64,000 nucleotides of DNA from an uncultured Ignavibacteriota bacterium. Lineage in GTDB: Bacteria; Bacteroidota; Ignavibacteria; UBA10030; UBA8401. Below the pieces are notes generated by a model. It ran no database searches, was not told the origin of the DNA, and worked only from the letters and a program-made list of their open reading frames with translations. How positions within the stretch are numbered: the stretch's first letter is position 1; each line of letters starts with the position of its first letter. The stretch covers positions 124,001 through 188,000 of the forward strand of contig CAIOTF010000015.1 in assembly GCA_903861125.1 (NCBI GenBank), in the 5' to 3' direction. The position numbers and the translations under genes are program-made. Of the stretch, positions 11,601-20,831 are shown piece by piece.

Positions 11601-12927
11601 GCCTGTGCAGTGTAGGAGCGCGGTTCAACAAAATTGGATGTCCGTCAATAATATTTTCAAGAATTTCCCAGATCTCCGGACCCTTCTTCTCAACCATCTT
11701 CTTGGCACTCTTCACCGTCTTGGAGAATCCTCGTTCGATCAACTTGCGAATGATGAACGGTTTGAATAATTCAACCGCCATATCTTTCGGCAAACCTGCC
11801 TGGTGCAACTGCAGTTCCGGTCCGACCACGATCACCGAACGGCCTGAATAATCTACACGTTTTCCGAGAAGATTCTGACGGAAACGGCCTTGTTTTCCTT
11901 TCAGCATATCGGACAGGGATTTCAGCGCGCGGTTGTTATCGCTACGTACCGCATTGTTGCGGCGCGAATTGTCGAAAAGCGAATCGACAGCTTCCTGCAA
12001 CATCCGTTTTTCGTTGCGCAGTATCACTTCTGGAGCCTTGATGTCGATAAGACGTTTCAAACGATTGTTGCGGATGATTACGCGACGATAGAGATCGTTC
12101 AGATCCGACGTTGCGAAACGGCCCCCTTCGAGCGGAACAAGCGGACGAAGTTCCGGCGGAATAATCGGAATAACATCAAGCACCATCCAATCCGGTTTAT
12201 TCGCCGGGCCGCCTTCACGTTCGCGGAATGCCTCGATCACGCGGAGGCGTTTCAGATGGTCCTGTTTCTTCTGCTGCGATGTTTCAACACGGAGCTGTGC
12301 ACGAAGTTCAGCAGACAGTATCTCCACATCGACTTTTTTCAAAAGATCTTTGATCGCTTCGCCGCCGATTTTCGCTACGAATTTCTTTTGATCATCATCT
12401 TCCAGATCCTGATTCTTCTCGGGAAGTGAGGAAAGGATTTCAAAGTACTGGTCCTCGGTGATGAGATCTTTCTGCTGCAAACCTGTTGTGCCCGGATTGG
12501 TGACAACATAAGATTCATAATACACAATCTTCTCAAGATCCTTGTTGCTGATACCGAGAATGTAACTGATCTTGCTCGGCAATGAACGGAAATACCAAAT
12601 ATGAACGATCGGCACCGCGAGCGCTATGTGTCCCATACGTTCACGGCGAACGCTCTTTTGCGTCACTTCAACGCCGCAACGGTCGCAGATAATCCCCTTA
12701 TACCGGATACGCTTGTATTTTCCACAATAACATTCCCAGTCGCGCGTCGGACCGAAGATGCGCTCGCAGAACAAACCATCGCGTTCCGGACGGAACGAAC
12801 GGTAATTAATCGTCTCCGGCTTTGTCACTTCGCCGTATGATCGCGTCAGGATTGCATCGGATGATGCAAGACTGATGCTGATGCGGGAAAATAATTTGGT
12901 TGCTTTGCTTTCATTTGAGCGGAACAT
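8623..12927 (-). CDS. rpoC: DNA-directed RNA polymerase subunit beta'
   Basis: This is the catalytic beta' subunit. From the chosen ATG (AGGAGA nine bases upstream) it is 1434 aa. The N-terminal zinc ribbon ([20 protein letters not shown]), the Mg-binding catalytic loop [16 protein letters not shown] and the second zinc site ([16 protein letters not shown]) are all present. Near the C terminus, after the segment [11 protein letters not shown], there is a lysine/glutamate-rich stretch ([20 protein letters not shown]) before the conserved [14 protein letters not shown] block, apparently a lineage-specific insert. It lies 59 nt downstream of rpoB. The 17 codons upstream in the ORF track are not conserved and I excluded them. 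Confidence 0.97.
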   Translation of the reverse strand: MFRSNESKATKLFSRISISLASSDAILTRSYGEVTKPETINYRSFRPERDGLFCERIFGPTRDWECYCGKYKRIRYKGIICDRCGVEVTQKSVRRERMGHIALAVPIVHIWYFRSLPSKISYILGISNKDLEKIVYYESYVVTNPGTTGLQQKDLITEDQYFEILSSLPEKNQDLEDDDQKKFVAKIGGEAIKDLLKKVDVEILSAELRAQLRVETSQQKKQDHLKRLRVIEAFREREGGPANKPDWMVLDVIPIIPPELRPLVPLEGGRFATSDLNDLYRRVIIRNNRLKRLIDIKAPEVILRNEKRMLQEAVDSLFDNSRRNNAVRSDNNRALKSLSDMLKGKQGRFRQNLLGKRVDYSGRSVIVVGPELQLHQAGLPKDMAVELFKPFIIRKLIERGFSKTVKSAKKMVEKKGPEIWEILENIIDGHPILLNRAPTLHRLGIQAFQPVLVEGKALRIHPMVCTAFNADFDGDQMAVHIPLSFDAQLEARVLMLSSHNILSPASGAPVITPTQDQVLGCYYLTKSRTGARGEGTLFYSDQEVIIAYNENKLDLHARIKVRFEGKMIETTTGRVIFNQIVPEELGFINELLSKKRLVQIIAQAFRRSGNQRTAKFLDAMKTLGFTYAMRGGLSVNIADVAIPKEKEELIHKAQKEVDSVEKQYQNGFITNGERYNKVIDVWTRTTSRVAERLFDSLQNSKEGFNSIYMMIDSGARGSKEQVRQLAGMRGLMAKPQKSMSGATGELIENPIIANFREGLSILEYFISTHGARKGLADTALKTADAGYLTRRLVDVAQDAIISDVDCGTFRGVLTGALKEGEDVKEPLSERIVGRVSVHDVRDPMTNKILVKAGEIIDEDVAQTISETAIEQVEIRSVLTCEAKRGVCAKCYGRNLTTGNIVEVGETVGVIAAQSIGEPGTQLTLRTFHTGGTASLIANQSHITSKFDGYLKFDSVKSIKISTEEGEKMLSLGRSGAIQVMNSDNAVLTKYDVPYGAILQLADGAQVKKGQLLYEWDPYNATIISEYAGQIKYMDLKENITYRDEPDEQTGHIQKVVIDSRDKNLSPSIMVTDKSGKKIASYIIPTRAHILVDHEEAIPAGTVLVKIPRDIGKTRDITGGLPRVTELFEARSPGEPAVVSEIDGVVSFGAQKRGNREVIVTSHDGKERKVYMIALGKHVLVQENDFIRSGERLCDGAIDPHDILRIKGTSAVQEYLVNEIQEVYRMQGVKINDKHIEIIVRQMMQKVRVTDPGDTHFLEGDYIDKVKFEEVNRSLEGMVFVENKGDSKMKNNTLSEKKKVKEMNIELKKKEKKSIEARDAEPALSEPILLGITTASLSTDSFISAASFQETTKVLTDAAIEGKIDHLLGLKENVIMGHLIPAGTGLKKFREVLVTSKTPSRVMEKPAVVEEPTDAMKEEEVVLVKKARKKSKVTA

Positions 12928-12986
12928 AGATTCAACTCTCCTAATAGTAGTTGATGAACGGAAAATTCCGTTCATCAATTTTTTCT

Positions 12987-15900
12987 TTAGTCAATTTTAA
13001 CTTCGAGGCCGAGGCCCTGTAATTCGCGGACGAGAACATTGAACGATTCAGGTATATTCGCTTCAGGCTGATTTTCACCCTTCACGATCGCCTCGTACAC
13101 TTTTGCGCGTCCCATCACGTCGTCGGATTTTACCGTCAACATTTCCTGCAGTACGTGTGCAGCACCGTATGCCTGAAGCGCCCACACTTCCATCTCTCCG
13201 AAACGTTGACCGCCGAATTGCGCCTTGCCGCCAAGAGGCTGCTGCGTGATCAGCGAATACGGTCCGATCGACCGAGCGTGGATCTTATCGTCAACCAAAT
13301 GTGATAGCTTGAGCATATAGATCTGCCCGACCGTCACCTGCTGATCGAATGTTTCGCCCGTGCGTCCGTCTAACAGCGTGCTGCGGGAATCAACATTGAG
13401 GTTTGCTTTCTTTAATTCCTCCTGAACATCTTCCCAGCTTGCGCCGTCGAAGATAGGGGTTGAGTACCGAATACCAAGCGCTTTTCCAGCCCATCCGAGT
13501 GCAGTTTCAAACAGCTGTCCGATGTTCATACGGGAAGGAACGCCGAGGGGGTTCAGCACGATATCAACGGAACGACCGTCCGGAGTGAACGGCATATCTT
13601 CCGCCGGTACTACTGCCGCAACAACACCCTTGTTTCCGTGACGGCCAGCCATCTTGTCGCCGACTGAGAGTTTGCGTTTCTTAGCAACATATACTTTTGC
13701 AAGCTGTACGATACCCGGTGGCAATTCGTCGCCGATGGTGATCTTATTCTTTTCGTGCTTGAATGCTTCTTCTATATGATTAAGCGTATCGAAATAATTC
13801 TGATAGATTTTTTCGATCAAATTATTTTTACGTTTTTCTTCGACCCATTCGTTTTTCGGATCCAGTGTTTCGAGTTTATCGAATCCGACAAATGTTTCCA
13901 TTTTGAATTGTGTACCGGTGCGGAAGACCATGTCGCCTTCTAGATTCCTTACGCCGGCGGATTTTTCACCTTCAAGCAGCAGGCCAAGTTTACGGCCGAG
14001 CTTCTCGCTGTGACCAACCAAGTTCTGTTTATGCATCTTCTCAAGTAGGTCGAGGCGTTTCTTATCTTCTTTTTTTGTATCGGCATCTTTTTTCTTACGG
14101 CTGAACAATTTCGTCGAAATCACGATGCCTTTCATGCCCGGAGGAGCTTTCAATGAAGCATCTTTCACATCGCCAGCCTTATCGCCGAAGATCGCTTTCA
14201 ACAGTTTCTCCTCGGGTGTCGGATCGGTCTCGCCTTTCGGCGTGATCTTCCCAATCAGAATGTCGCCTTCCTTCACTTCGGCACCGATGCGGATGATTCC
14301 ATTTTCGTCGAGATCTTTTGTTGCCTCTTCGCTGACGTTCGGAATTTCGCGCGTAAGTTCTTCTTCACCGCGCTTTGTATCGCGCACTTGCAATTCGAAT
14401 TCCTCGATATGAACCGATGTAAAAACGTCCTCTGCAACGATGCGTTCATTCATAATGATGGCATCTTCAAAGTTGTAACCGCGCCACGGCATAAATGCCA
14501 CTAACAGGTTACGACCAAGCGCCAACTCACCCTGATCCGTTGCACAGCCATCAGCAAGAACATCATTCTTTTTAAAACGCTGTCCGGGAACAACGATCGG
14601 CTTTTGATTCAAGCCCGTATCCTGGTTCGTACGGAAGAACTTTACAAGACGATATTCAACGCGACGTTTGTCTTCAAAACTGACGAGCTGTTCTACGTTA
14701 TCCTCATCAATATCATAGAGTACCGTAATCTTTTCGCCGGATACGTTCTCAACAACTCCACTCCGTTCTGCTATGATGCAGGTACGGGAATCACGGGCGA
14801 TCTTTTGTTCAAGACCTGTGCCGACAATAGGAGCCTGCGGACGAAGCAGCGGAACTGCCTGGCGTTGCATATTCGATCCCATCAATGCGCGGTTCGCGTC
14901 ATCATGCTCCAGGAACGGAATAAGTGCCGCAGCAGCACTGACGATCTGCGTCGGCGCTACGTCCATATACTGCATTTCATCCGGTGACTGTACTACGAAG
15001 TCGCCGGCTTTTCTTCCTTGAACTTTTTCAGTTAAAAATTTCCCTTTATCATCGATCGGCGCATTCGCCTGCGCGATCGTGAATTCGTCTTCTTTCTCTG
15101 CGTTTAAAAATTCGATCTCGTCCGTCACTTTTCCTTTTCTCACAACGCGGTACGGTGTTTCCAGAAAACCGTATTCGTTCACCTTCGCATGCATGGAGAG
15201 TGATGAGATAAGACCAATATTCGGACCTTCCGGTGTTTCAATCGGGCAGAGACGGCCGTAATGTGTATAATGAACGTCGCGCACCTCGAAGCCGGCACGT
15301 TCACGCGTAAGACCGCCGGGTCCAAGAGCCGACATGCGGCGTTTATTGGTAAGCTCGGCAAGCGGATTTGTTTGATCCATATATTGCGAGAGCTGGTTTG
15401 TTCCAAAGAATGTATTGATAACGCTTGTGATCGTTCGTGCATTCACAAGATCACCGGGAGCAATTTTTTCCTGATCACGTACATTCAGGCGTTCACGGAT
15501 AGTGCGGGTCATACGCGCTAGACCAATATTAAACTGCGCAGAAATCTGTTCGCCCACAGTGCGAATGCGGCGATTTCCAAGATGATCAATATCGTCAACA
15601 GAGGTCTTTCCCTGTTTCAGATCGAGCAGGTAGCGGATAATCGCAATAATATCTTCCTTCGTCAGCGTTGTTGTCGTTTCGCTGATGTCCAATTTCAATT
15701 TTGCATTGATACGATGACGCCCGACATCGCCGAGATCGTACCGCTTCGGATTAAAGAACAGCTTGTCGATAAGGCTTTTTGCCGTTTCAAGATCTGGTGC
15801 ATCGCCGGAGCGCAATTGGCGGTAGATCGTTTCCAGCGCATCTTCTTCGCTATGCACAGCATCCTTCATGATGGTGTTCGCGATAACGGAACGGTTGCCT

Positions 15901-16775
15901 GGTTCTTCCGACTTCAGAAAACGGATCTTCTTGATTTCCGATTTTTTAATCTTCTTAACGGTATCATCGGTAACAAGCGTATCCTTATTGATGATGATCT
16001 CGCCTGTTTTCCTGTCGACAACATCGCCGCAGATAATGCGTCCGATATAATCTTTCAGATCGACATCGGCAACCTTCACCTCTTCAACAAGATCGAACAA
16101 TTCCATAATCTCGTCATCGGATGAATAGCCGAGTGCACGCAGCAGCGTTGTGACCGGAAATTTCTTTTTACGGTCGATATATGCATACATCACATTATTG
16201 ATGTCGGTCGCAAATTCAACCCATGACCCGCGGAACGGAATGATACGCGCCGAATAAATCGGCGTACCGTTCGGATGGGTTGATTCGCTGAAGAACACCC
16301 CGGGCGAACGGTGCAACTGACTGACGATCACGCGTTCCGCACCGTTAATGATGAATGTTCCGCGGTCGGTCATATACGGTAGATTACCAAGATAGACAAC
16401 ATCTTCAATCGTATCCGTATAGCCTTCCCCGTTCTCTGCTTTTTGCGACAGCCGTAATTTTGCCTTCAATGGAACGGCGTATGTCAAACCGCGTTCCTGA
16501 CATTCCCGCACAGTGTACTTTGCTTTCTCTACATAATATTCAACGAACTCAAGAAGGAAATTCTCTCTCGTATCCGTAATGGGAAAATTCTGGAGGAATA
16601 CCTGCTGCAAGCCTCTGTTCTTCCGTTTTGCCGGGGTAATTTTTTCCTGCAGGAAGTGCTCGTATGATTCGATCTGCACATTCAGCAGATCGGGATATTC
16701 AACGACTTCATTAATTGTTCCAAAACTATGGCGACCTGTTTTCGGGTCGAGATGCAATCTTGATTGGCTCTTCAA
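12987..16775 (-). CDS. rpoB: DNA-directed RNA polymerase subunit beta
   Basis: This is the beta subunit, 1262 aa from the chosen start. The rifampicin region reads [20 protein letters not shown] followed by [11 protein letters not shown], and the C-terminal clamp region contains [18 protein letters not shown]. The track start is a GTG (16784), but the AAGGAG ribosome site overlaps that codon and cannot serve it. The in-frame TTG three codons later (16775) has AAGGAG exactly eight bases upstream, so I use it. The residue equivalent to E. coli H526 is Asn (codon at 15345-15347), a substitution linked to reduced rifampicin sensitivity elsewhere. It is preceded by a 260-nt leader containing a strong hairpin. 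Confidence 0.96.
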   Translation of the reverse strand: MKSQSRLHLDPKTGRHSFGTINEVVEYPDLLNVQIESYEHFLQEKITPAKRKNRGLQQVFLQNFPITDTRENFLLEFVEYYVEKAKYTVRECQERGLTYAVPLKAKLRLSQKAENGEGYTDTIEDVVYLGNLPYMTDRGTFIINGAERVIVSQLHRSPGVFFSESTHPNGTPIYSARIIPFRGSWVEFATDINNVMYAYIDRKKKFPVTTLLRALGYSSDDEIMELFDLVEEVKVADVDLKDYIGRIICGDVVDRKTGEIIINKDTLVTDDTVKKIKKSEIKKIRFLKSEEPGNRSVIANTIMKDAVHSEEDALETIYRQLRSGDAPDLETAKSLIDKLFFNPKRYDLGDVGRHRINAKLKLDISETTTTLTKEDIIAIIRYLLDLKQGKTSVDDIDHLGNRRIRTVGEQISAQFNIGLARMTRTIRERLNVRDQEKIAPGDLVNARTITSVINTFFGTNQLSQYMDQTNPLAELTNKRRMSALGPGGLTRERAGFEVRDVHYTHYGRLCPIETPEGPNIGLISSLSMHAKVNEYGFLETPYRVVRKGKVTDEIEFLNAEKEDEFTIAQANAPIDDKGKFLTEKVQGRKAGDFVVQSPDEMQYMDVAPTQIVSAAAALIPFLEHDDANRALMGSNMQRQAVPLLRPQAPIVGTGLEQKIARDSRTCIIAERSGVVENVSGEKITVLYDIDEDNVEQLVSFEDKRRVEYRLVKFFRTNQDTGLNQKPIVVPGQRFKKNDVLADGCATDQGELALGRNLLVAFMPWRGYNFEDAIIMNERIVAEDVFTSVHIEEFELQVRDTKRGEEELTREIPNVSEEATKDLDENGIIRIGAEVKEGDILIGKITPKGETDPTPEEKLLKAIFGDKAGDVKDASLKAPPGMKGIVISTKLFSRKKKDADTKKEDKKRLDLLEKMHKQNLVGHSEKLGRKLGLLLEGEKSAGVRNLEGDMVFRTGTQFKMETFVGFDKLETLDPKNEWVEEKRKNNLIEKIYQNYFDTLNHIEEAFKHEKNKITIGDELPPGIVQLAKVYVAKKRKLSVGDKMAGRHGNKGVVAAVVPAEDMPFTPDGRSVDIVLNPLGVPSRMNIGQLFETALGWAGKALGIRYSTPIFDGASWEDVQEELKKANLNVDSRSTLLDGRTGETFDQQVTVGQIYMLKLSHLVDDKIHARSIGPYSLITQQPLGGKAQFGGQRFGEMEVWALQAYGAAHVLQEMLTVKSDDVMGRAKVYEAIVKGENQPEANIPESFNVLVRELQGLGLEVKID

Positions 16776-16931
16776 CTCAATCACTCCTTCGGGACATGAA
16801 CCCGATGATGATGTTGGTTAGTGATAATTACCGTTCAACGCAAAGCGATGAACTTGTGGGTAAACTTCCTGACCGTCCGCAGATTTTACCAGCGACAGCG
16901 CTCCAAATAACCGTGCAGACAAAAGAATACA

Positions 16932-16974
16932 CAAGCCGATATCCCGTTTTTCGAAAAACGGGACGATCGGCTTG
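16932..16974 (-). promoter_or_regulatory. large two-stem hairpin between rplL and rpoB (attenuator or RNase III-type site)
   Basis: The outer stem CAAGCCGAT / ATCGGCTTG (9 bp) encloses a perfect 20-base palindrome, CCCGTTTTTCGAAAAACGGG. The two are separated by small mismatched internal loops (2 and 3 nt). There is no U-run immediately after it on the transcribed strand, so it is unlikely to be a simple terminator. In E. coli the rplL-rpoB spacer holds an attenuator and an RNase III cleavage site at the same position. A similar role in setting the ribosomal-protein to polymerase ratio is inferred here. The rest of the spacer shows nothing else clear. Confidence 0.7.
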
Positions 16975-17046
16975 GTAGATTTCAGTATTCTATAGAATGT
17001 GCGATAGATAGCATTACAGAGTATTGAAAAAAAATCCTTGAACGAA

Positions 17047-17421
17047 TTACTTCAGCGCAACCTTTGCGCCGGCATCTTCAAGTTTCTTTTTCAACGCATC
17101 TGCGTCTGCTTTGTTGAGGCCTTCTTTTACGACTTTCGGTGCACCGTCAACCAGATCCTTAGCTTCTTTCAAGCCGAGTCCTGTTGCTTCGCGAACAACT
17201 TTAATAACGTTGATCTTTTGTGCTCCGCCTTCGAGCAGTTCCACTGTGAATTCGGTTTGTGCTTCCGCTGCCGGTGCTGCTCCGGCTGCCGGTGCGGCTG
17301 CCATCATTACCGGTGCTGCGGCTGATACGCCGAATTTTTCTTCGAGTGCTTTTTTAAGTTCAACAGCTTCAAGAAGGGTGAGTTTTTCGATTTTTTCGAC
17401 TAATTCTGCTACGACTGACAT
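17047..17421 (-). CDS. rplL: 50S ribosomal protein L7/L12
   Basis: L7/L12 forms the flexible stalk that recruits translational GTPases. The 124-aa product has the N-terminal dimerisation helix region, an Ala/Pro-rich hinge ([18 protein letters not shown]), then the C-terminal domain with the GTPase-contact segment [25 protein letters not shown] lies eight bases before the ATG. It is 58 nt downstream of rplJ and is followed by the long rpoB leader. Confidence 0.97.
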   Translation of the reverse strand: MSVVAELVEKIEKLTLLEAVELKKALEEKFGVSAAAPVMMAAAPAAGAAPAAEAQTEFTVELLEGGAQKINVIKVVREATGLGLKEAKDLVDGAPKVVKEGLNKADADALKKKLEDAGAKVALK

Positions 17422-17479
17422 TGTTATTTCTCCTTATTTCTAGATTATTATGAAAACTTTTTCGTGAGGGATTTTAACA

Positions 17480-18001
17480 TCACGCGGCTTTTTTCTTTTC
17501 AATAGCATCGAGAACGCCGACAACATCTCTGACCACAGCGTTGAGTACACCAACAACGCCTGTAATCGGTGAGTTGAGCGAACCGAGAATGCCTGCAATA
17601 ATTTCCGGACGCGACGGCAGTGCTGCAAGTTCCTTCAATTTGGAACCGTCATACACCTGCTTTTCAACGACACAGATCTTTACCGCAAATTTCTCGTGCT
17701 TCTCTTTGAACTTTTGAATGATCTTTGCCGGTGCTGCGGCATCACTGTACGCGAACGCGATCCCGGTCGGACCGACAAGTTTATCATACACCTTGTCGTA
17801 GCCGGTTACATTTTGTAATGCTTTTTTCGCGAACGTGTTTTTGACGACTCTATATTCAATACCGGATTTTCGGAATTCACTGCGGAGTTTGGTAATTTCC
17901 TCCACATTGATCCCCGCAAAATCAGTAAAGAACATTCCCTGCGCCTTCGATACCATTTCCTGGATCTCGGCTACAATTTGTTCTTTTTCTGATTTATTCA
18001 T
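17480..18001 (-). CDS. rplJ: 50S ribosomal protein L10
   Basis: L10 anchors the L7/L12 stalk on 23S rRNA and in many bacteria represses its own leader. From the ATG at 18001 it is 173 aa (MNKSEKEQIVAEIQEMVSKA), normal for the family. AGGAAG lies 11 bases upstream. The ORF track adds 20 upstream codons that are not L10-like and lie in the presumed leader. That leader (18002-18104) contains a short hairpin (GCCTCG with CGGGGGC around an A-rich loop) that could be part of an L10 autoregulatory site; this is only a suggestion. Confidence 0.94.
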   Translation of the reverse strand: MNKSEKEQIVAEIQEMVSKAQGMFFTDFAGINVEEITKLRSEFRKSGIEYRVVKNTFAKKALQNVTGYDKVYDKLVGPTGIAFAYSDAAAPAKIIQKFKEKHEKFAVKICVVEKQVYDGSKLKELAALPSRPEIIAGILGSLNSPITGVVGVLNAVVRDVVGVLDAIEKKKAA

Positions 18002-18104
18002 TGTGTTTATTTCTTCCTGTTGATACAATGAGAAGCCCCCGATTTTTTCACGAGGCATCATATCAGGTTTATGGGATTATGAGTGCGTAAATTCTTTTAT
18101 TTCT

Positions 18105-18797
18105 CTACGACTGAACAACGGTGCGATCGATCTGAACGCTCGGCCCCATTGTTGTCGAGATGAAAATACTTTTGACGTATTGACCTTTGGATGTAGACGG
18201 TTTCAATTTTCCTACCGTTGCGAGAAATGCTTTAATGTTCTCGCCAAGTTTTTCTTTTTCGAAATTCACTTTGCCGACGGTCGAATGAAGGACGCCTGCT
18301 TTATCAACACGGAACTCAATCTTTCCCGCTTTCACTTCCTTCACTGCCGTTGCCACATCGAGTGTCACTGTTCCGCTTTTCGGGTTGGGCATCAAACCGC
18401 GGGGACCAAGGATCTTTCCAAGTTTGCCGACTTCCACCATCACGTCCGGTGTTGCGATAATAACATCAATGTCCGCCCAACCGCCTTTAATTTTTTCTAC
18501 ATATTCCTCGAGTCCTGCATGATCTGCTCCGGCGGCTTTTGCTTCAGCATCTTTCGGCGGCTTTGCCATCACCAGCACACGCACCGATTTACCAATGCCG
18601 TGCGGCAGTGCAACAGTTCCACGAACAGCTTGATCCGCTTTTTTAGGATCAACACCAAGTCGTACAGCAATATCCACCGATTCGGTGAACTTTGCAGAGG
18701 CAATATTCTTAATGATCCCGACTGCATCGTCAACAGAATAGATTTTTTTTGCATCAAATTTCTTTACAGCATTCTTAAATTTCTTACCGTGAGCCAT
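18105..18797 (-). CDS. rplA: 50S ribosomal protein L1
   Basis: L1 forms the mobile stalk that releases deacylated tRNA. From the ATG at 18797 (AAGGAG five bases upstream) the product is 230 aa, beginning [20 protein letters not shown]. It contains [19 protein letters not shown] and [15 protein letters not shown], the diagnostic L1 block. The track start seven codons earlier is discarded because the Shine-Dalgarno lies inside that extension. It is 62 nt downstream of rplK. Confidence 0.96.
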   Translation of the reverse strand: MAHGKKFKNAVKKFDAKKIYSVDDAVGIIKNIASAKFTESVDIAVRLGVDPKKADQAVRGTVALPHGIGKSVRVLVMAKPPKDAEAKAAGADHAGLEEYVEKIKGGWADIDVIIATPDVMVEVGKLGKILGPRGLMPNPKSGTVTLDVATAVKEVKAGKIEFRVDKAGVLHSTVGKVNFEKEKLGENIKAFLATVGKLKPSTSKGQYVKSIFISTTMGPSVQIDRTVVQS

Positions 18798-18859
18798 GAG
18801 TTCTCCTTTGTGGTACAAGCGTTACGTTCAAGACGTAACTCCCACTATTAATAGAATGA

Positions 18860-19285
18860 TTAACCTTCGACTGTGATACCTAAACTTTTCGCCGTTCCTT
18901 CGATCATGCTCATTGCTGATTCAATGTCTGAAGTATTGAGATCAGGCATTTTCATCGAGGCAATTTCTTTTACCTGTGCGCGCGTCACTTTTCCAACTTT
19001 TATCCGGTTCGGTTCGCCGGATCCTTTTTGCACCTTGGCGGCTTTGATCAGCAGCACAGCAGCAGGAGGTGTTTTGGTGATGAAGGTAAACGATTTATCG
19101 GAAAAAACTGTAATGATAACAGGAATGATCAGTCCGGCTGATGCCTGTGTTCTGGCATTGAACTGTTTGCAAAATTCCATGATATTCACCCCTTTTTGAC
19201 CGAGGGCGGGACCGACTGGAGGAGCAGGATTTGCCTGACCAGCAGGAATTTGCAACTTAATAAAACCAACGACTTTTTTTGCCAT
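18860..19285 (-). CDS. rplK: 50S ribosomal protein L11
   Basis: L11 forms the GTPase-associated centre and is required for RelA activation. The 141-aa product has the N-terminal [21 protein letters not shown] block with the flexible proline-rich segment, and the C-terminal 23S-binding domain ([12 protein letters not shown]). The length is exactly typical. It lies 30 nt downstream of nusG. Confidence 0.97.
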   Translation of the reverse strand: MAKKVVGFIKLQIPAGQANPAPPVGPALGQKGVNIMEFCKQFNARTQASAGLIIPVIITVFSDKSFTFITKTPPAAVLLIKAAKVQKGSGEPNRIKVGKVTRAQVKEIASMKMPDLNTSDIESAMSMIEGTAKSLGITVEG

Positions 19286-19315
19286 AATAATACTCTACTG
19301 AGTTAAATTGATAAA

Positions 19316-19876
19316 TTATTTTTCAACTTCTACTTGACTGAAATCGAGTTCGATCGGCGTCTTCCGACCGAAGATACTCACCATCACCTTCAACCGTAAT
19401 TTTTCCGCATTGATCTCCTGCACAAATCCGGTAAAATTGTGAAACTGACCGCTGATAATCTTTACCGGTTCCCCGATATGGAACGGCACTTCAAACCGTT
19501 CGATTTCGGTCCCATCCTCTTTCTTCTCTTCGATCTTTCCGATAAGACGCTTTACTTCGTCCGGCTGCAACGGAACGGGACGATCCTTCGTTCCCACAAA
19601 GCTGAGTACCGAGGGAGTGTTCAGGATCAAATGCTTGGTCTTCTCGTCCAATATCGCTTCAACCAGGATATATCCGGGGAAAAAGTTCTTCGTCTTGCTC
19701 TTCTTTTTTCCATCCTTCACTTCGAATATTTTTTCGGCCGGGATAAGGATACGGGTGATCTTGTCCGATAAACCCTGCTCTTTCGCTTCGCTCTCCATGG
19801 AGAGTTTCACCTTGTTCTCGTGTCCCGAGTAGGTGCGAACGACATACCATCTATGTACAACGGCTGATTCCACCAC
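19316..19876 (-). CDS. nusG: transcription termination/antitermination factor NusG
   Basis: NusG binds RNA polymerase through its NGN domain and Rho or ribosomal S10 through its KOW domain. The 186-aa protein shows the NGN start RWYVVRTYSGHENKVK and the KOW segment FHIGEPVKIISGQFHNFTG. The start is GTG immediately after the secE stop, and AAGGGA about nine bases upstream lies inside the secE coding end, implying translational coupling. A second GTG one codon later is possible. The first few residues (VESAVVH) are a small N-terminal extension. Confidence 0.96.
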   Translation of the reverse strand: MVESAVVHRWYVVRTYSGHENKVKLSMESEAKEQGLSDKITRILIPAEKIFEVKDGKKKSKTKNFFPGYILVEAILDEKTKHLILNTPSVLSFVGTKDRPVPLQPDEVKRLIGKIEEKKEDGTEIERFEVPFHIGEPVKIISGQFHNFTGFVQEINAEKLRLKVMVSIFGRKTPIELDFSQVEVEK

Positions 19877-20059
19877 TTAAAAGATTCCCTTGATAGCTTG
19901 ACTGACAAGCGTATCCACAACGTAGACGAATAGCGCGATAACGCCGCACACACCGAGAACAACTAAAGTTGATTCCTGGAGTTCTTTTTGTGTTGGCCAC
20001 GTTACTTTACCCATCTCTTTGTAGACGTCAGTAAAGAAGTTGATGATTTTTTCTTTCAT
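19877..20059 (-). CDS. secE: preprotein translocase subunit SecE
   Basis: SecE clamps SecY in the protein-conducting channel. The 60-aa product is the short single-span form: an amphipathic helix with FFTDVYKEMGKVTWPTQKEL, the SecE signature, then one transmembrane segment (VVLGVCGVIALFVYVVDTL). The stop codon abuts the nusG GTG. It lies just after tRNA-Trp, the usual secE-nusG context. Confidence 0.96.
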   Translation of the reverse strand: MKEKIINFFTDVYKEMGKVTWPTQKELQESTLVVLGVCGVIALFVYVVDTLVSQAIKGIF

Positions 20060-20078
20060 AATAACCTTGACACTTCTG

Positions 20079-20151
20079 CACGGGTGGAGGGACTCGAACC
20101 CCCAACCAACGGTTTTGGAGACCGCTACTCTACCAATTGAGCTACACCCGT
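20079..20151 (-). tRNA. tRNA-Trp (CCA)
   Basis: Folded by eye: acceptor ACGGGTG/CACCCGT with discriminator G, D-arm AGCTCAATTGGTAGAGT, anticodon loop CTCCAAA (anticodon CCA) on a GCGGT/ACCGT stem, and T-loop GTTCGAG. The 3' CCA is not encoded (the bases after the discriminator are CAG). It sits between rpmG and secE, as in many bacteria. Confidence 0.96.
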
Positions 20152-20158
20152 ACGAAAT

Positions 20159-20308
20159 TTACTTGGTTTCTTTGTGAATTGTGTGTTTGTTGCAGCGGGA
20201 GCAATATTTTTTGTACTCAACACGATTCGTCTGTTTCTTTTTGTTCTTCGTGGTTGAATAATTCCGCTCCTTGCAAACGGTGCATTCGAGGGTAATGATA
20301 TCTCTCAT
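20159..20308 (-). CDS. rpmG: 50S ribosomal protein L33
   Basis: This 49-aa protein is missing from the ORF track as its own entry; I translated it from the minus strand: [20 protein letters not shown], then a basic stretch and [15 protein letters not shown]. It carries both CxxC pairs (CTVC and CSRC), so it is the zinc-binding form of L33. L33 is a small E-site-proximal large-subunit protein. It lies between tRNA-Gly and tRNA-Trp in the same transcription unit. The longer track ORF at 20217-20492 reads a different frame through the tRNAs and is spurious. Confidence 0.95.
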   Translation of the reverse strand: MRDIITLECTVCKERNYSTTKNKKKQTNRVEYKKYCSRCNKHTIHKETK

Positions 20309-20359
20309 ACTTCATTCCTTTTCTGAACTGTAAAACTGTTACTCTATTTTTTTTTCTTG

Positions 20360-20432
20360 AGCGGAAGACGGGACTCGAACCCGCGACCAACAGCTTGGAA
20401 GGCTGTGACTCTACCAACTGAGTTACTTCCGC
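20360..20432 (-). tRNA. tRNA-Gly (TCC)
   Basis: Acceptor GCGGAAG/CTTCCGC with discriminator T, anticodon stem ACAGC/GCTGT around loop CTTCCAA (anticodon TCC), and T-arm CGGGTTCGAGTCCCG. The 3' CCA is not encoded. It is fourth in the tRNA cluster ahead of rpmG. Confidence 0.96.
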
Positions 20433-20450
20433 ATCATATACTTTCGGCTG

Positions 20451-20523
<73 letters not shown>

Positions 20524-20538
20524 AAACTTTGCGTTATG

Positions 20539-20621
20539 TGGGTAGGGAAGGATTCGAACCTCCGAAGCCCGAGGGCGACAGATTTACAGTCTGTTGCGTT
20601 TAACCACTTCGCTACCTACCC
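20539..20621 (-). tRNA. tRNA-Tyr (GTA)
   Basis: Class II tRNA of 83 nt: acceptor GGGTAGG/CCTACCC with discriminator A, anticodon stem CAGA/TCTG with loop CTGTAAA (anticodon GTA), a long variable arm (CGCCCTCGGGCTTC region) and T-arm GGAGGTTCGAATCCTTC. CCA is not encoded. Confidence 0.95.
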
Positions 20622-20635
20622 ATACCAGATCTTTG

Positions 20636-20708
20636 AGCTGGCAATCAGACTTGAACTGATGACCTGCTGATTACAAATCAGCTGCTCTACCAACTGAGCT
20701 ATGCCAGC
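20636..20708 (-). tRNA. tRNA-Thr (TGT)
   Basis: First tRNA of the cluster. Acceptor GCTGGCA/TGCCAGC with discriminator T, anticodon stem GCTGA/TCAGC with loop TTTGTAA (anticodon TGT), and T-loop GTTCAAG. The CCA end is not encoded, so all five tRNAs here depend on CCA-adding enzyme. Confidence 0.96.
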
Positions 20709-20718
20709 AACAAAATTC

Positions 20719-20778
20719 CAATACACAAATTTTTCTTAGGAAAACCTCAAAAAATGGAGTTTTTCTAAGAATGTATTG
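20719..20778 (-). promoter_or_regulatory. long stem-loop in the tRNA-operon leader
   Basis: Nested inverted repeats occupy the leader: outer CAATACA/TGTATTG, inner TTCTTAG/CTAAGAA, then AAAACCTC against GAGTTTTT around an A/T loop. The structure lies between the promoter -10 box and the first tRNA and would be transcribed. It has no U-run at its 3' side on either strand. A processing (RNase III-type) stem or leader attenuator is possible. It could also be a relic terminator of the upstream gene. Confidence 0.5.
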
Positions 20779-20792
20779 TGGCGGAGTTAACA

Positions 20793-20820
20793 AATATATA
20801 CTTTTTTGCCACAAAGTCAA
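20793..20820 (-). promoter_or_regulatory. sigma-70-type promoter for the tRNA-rpmG-secE-nusG operon
   Basis: On the minus strand: TTGACT (20815-20820), a 16-bp spacer and TATATT (20793-20798), followed by the leader stem-loop and tRNA-Thr. The geometry and position fit a strong stable-RNA promoter. Confidence 0.75.
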
Positions 20821-20831
20821 CAGAATATACG

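Noticed and set aside
16932-16974. Rho-independent terminator between rplL and rpoB
   Set aside because: The stem is strong but no U-run follows on the transcribed strand, and rpoB must be expressed from upstream; called a processing/attenuation hairpin instead.
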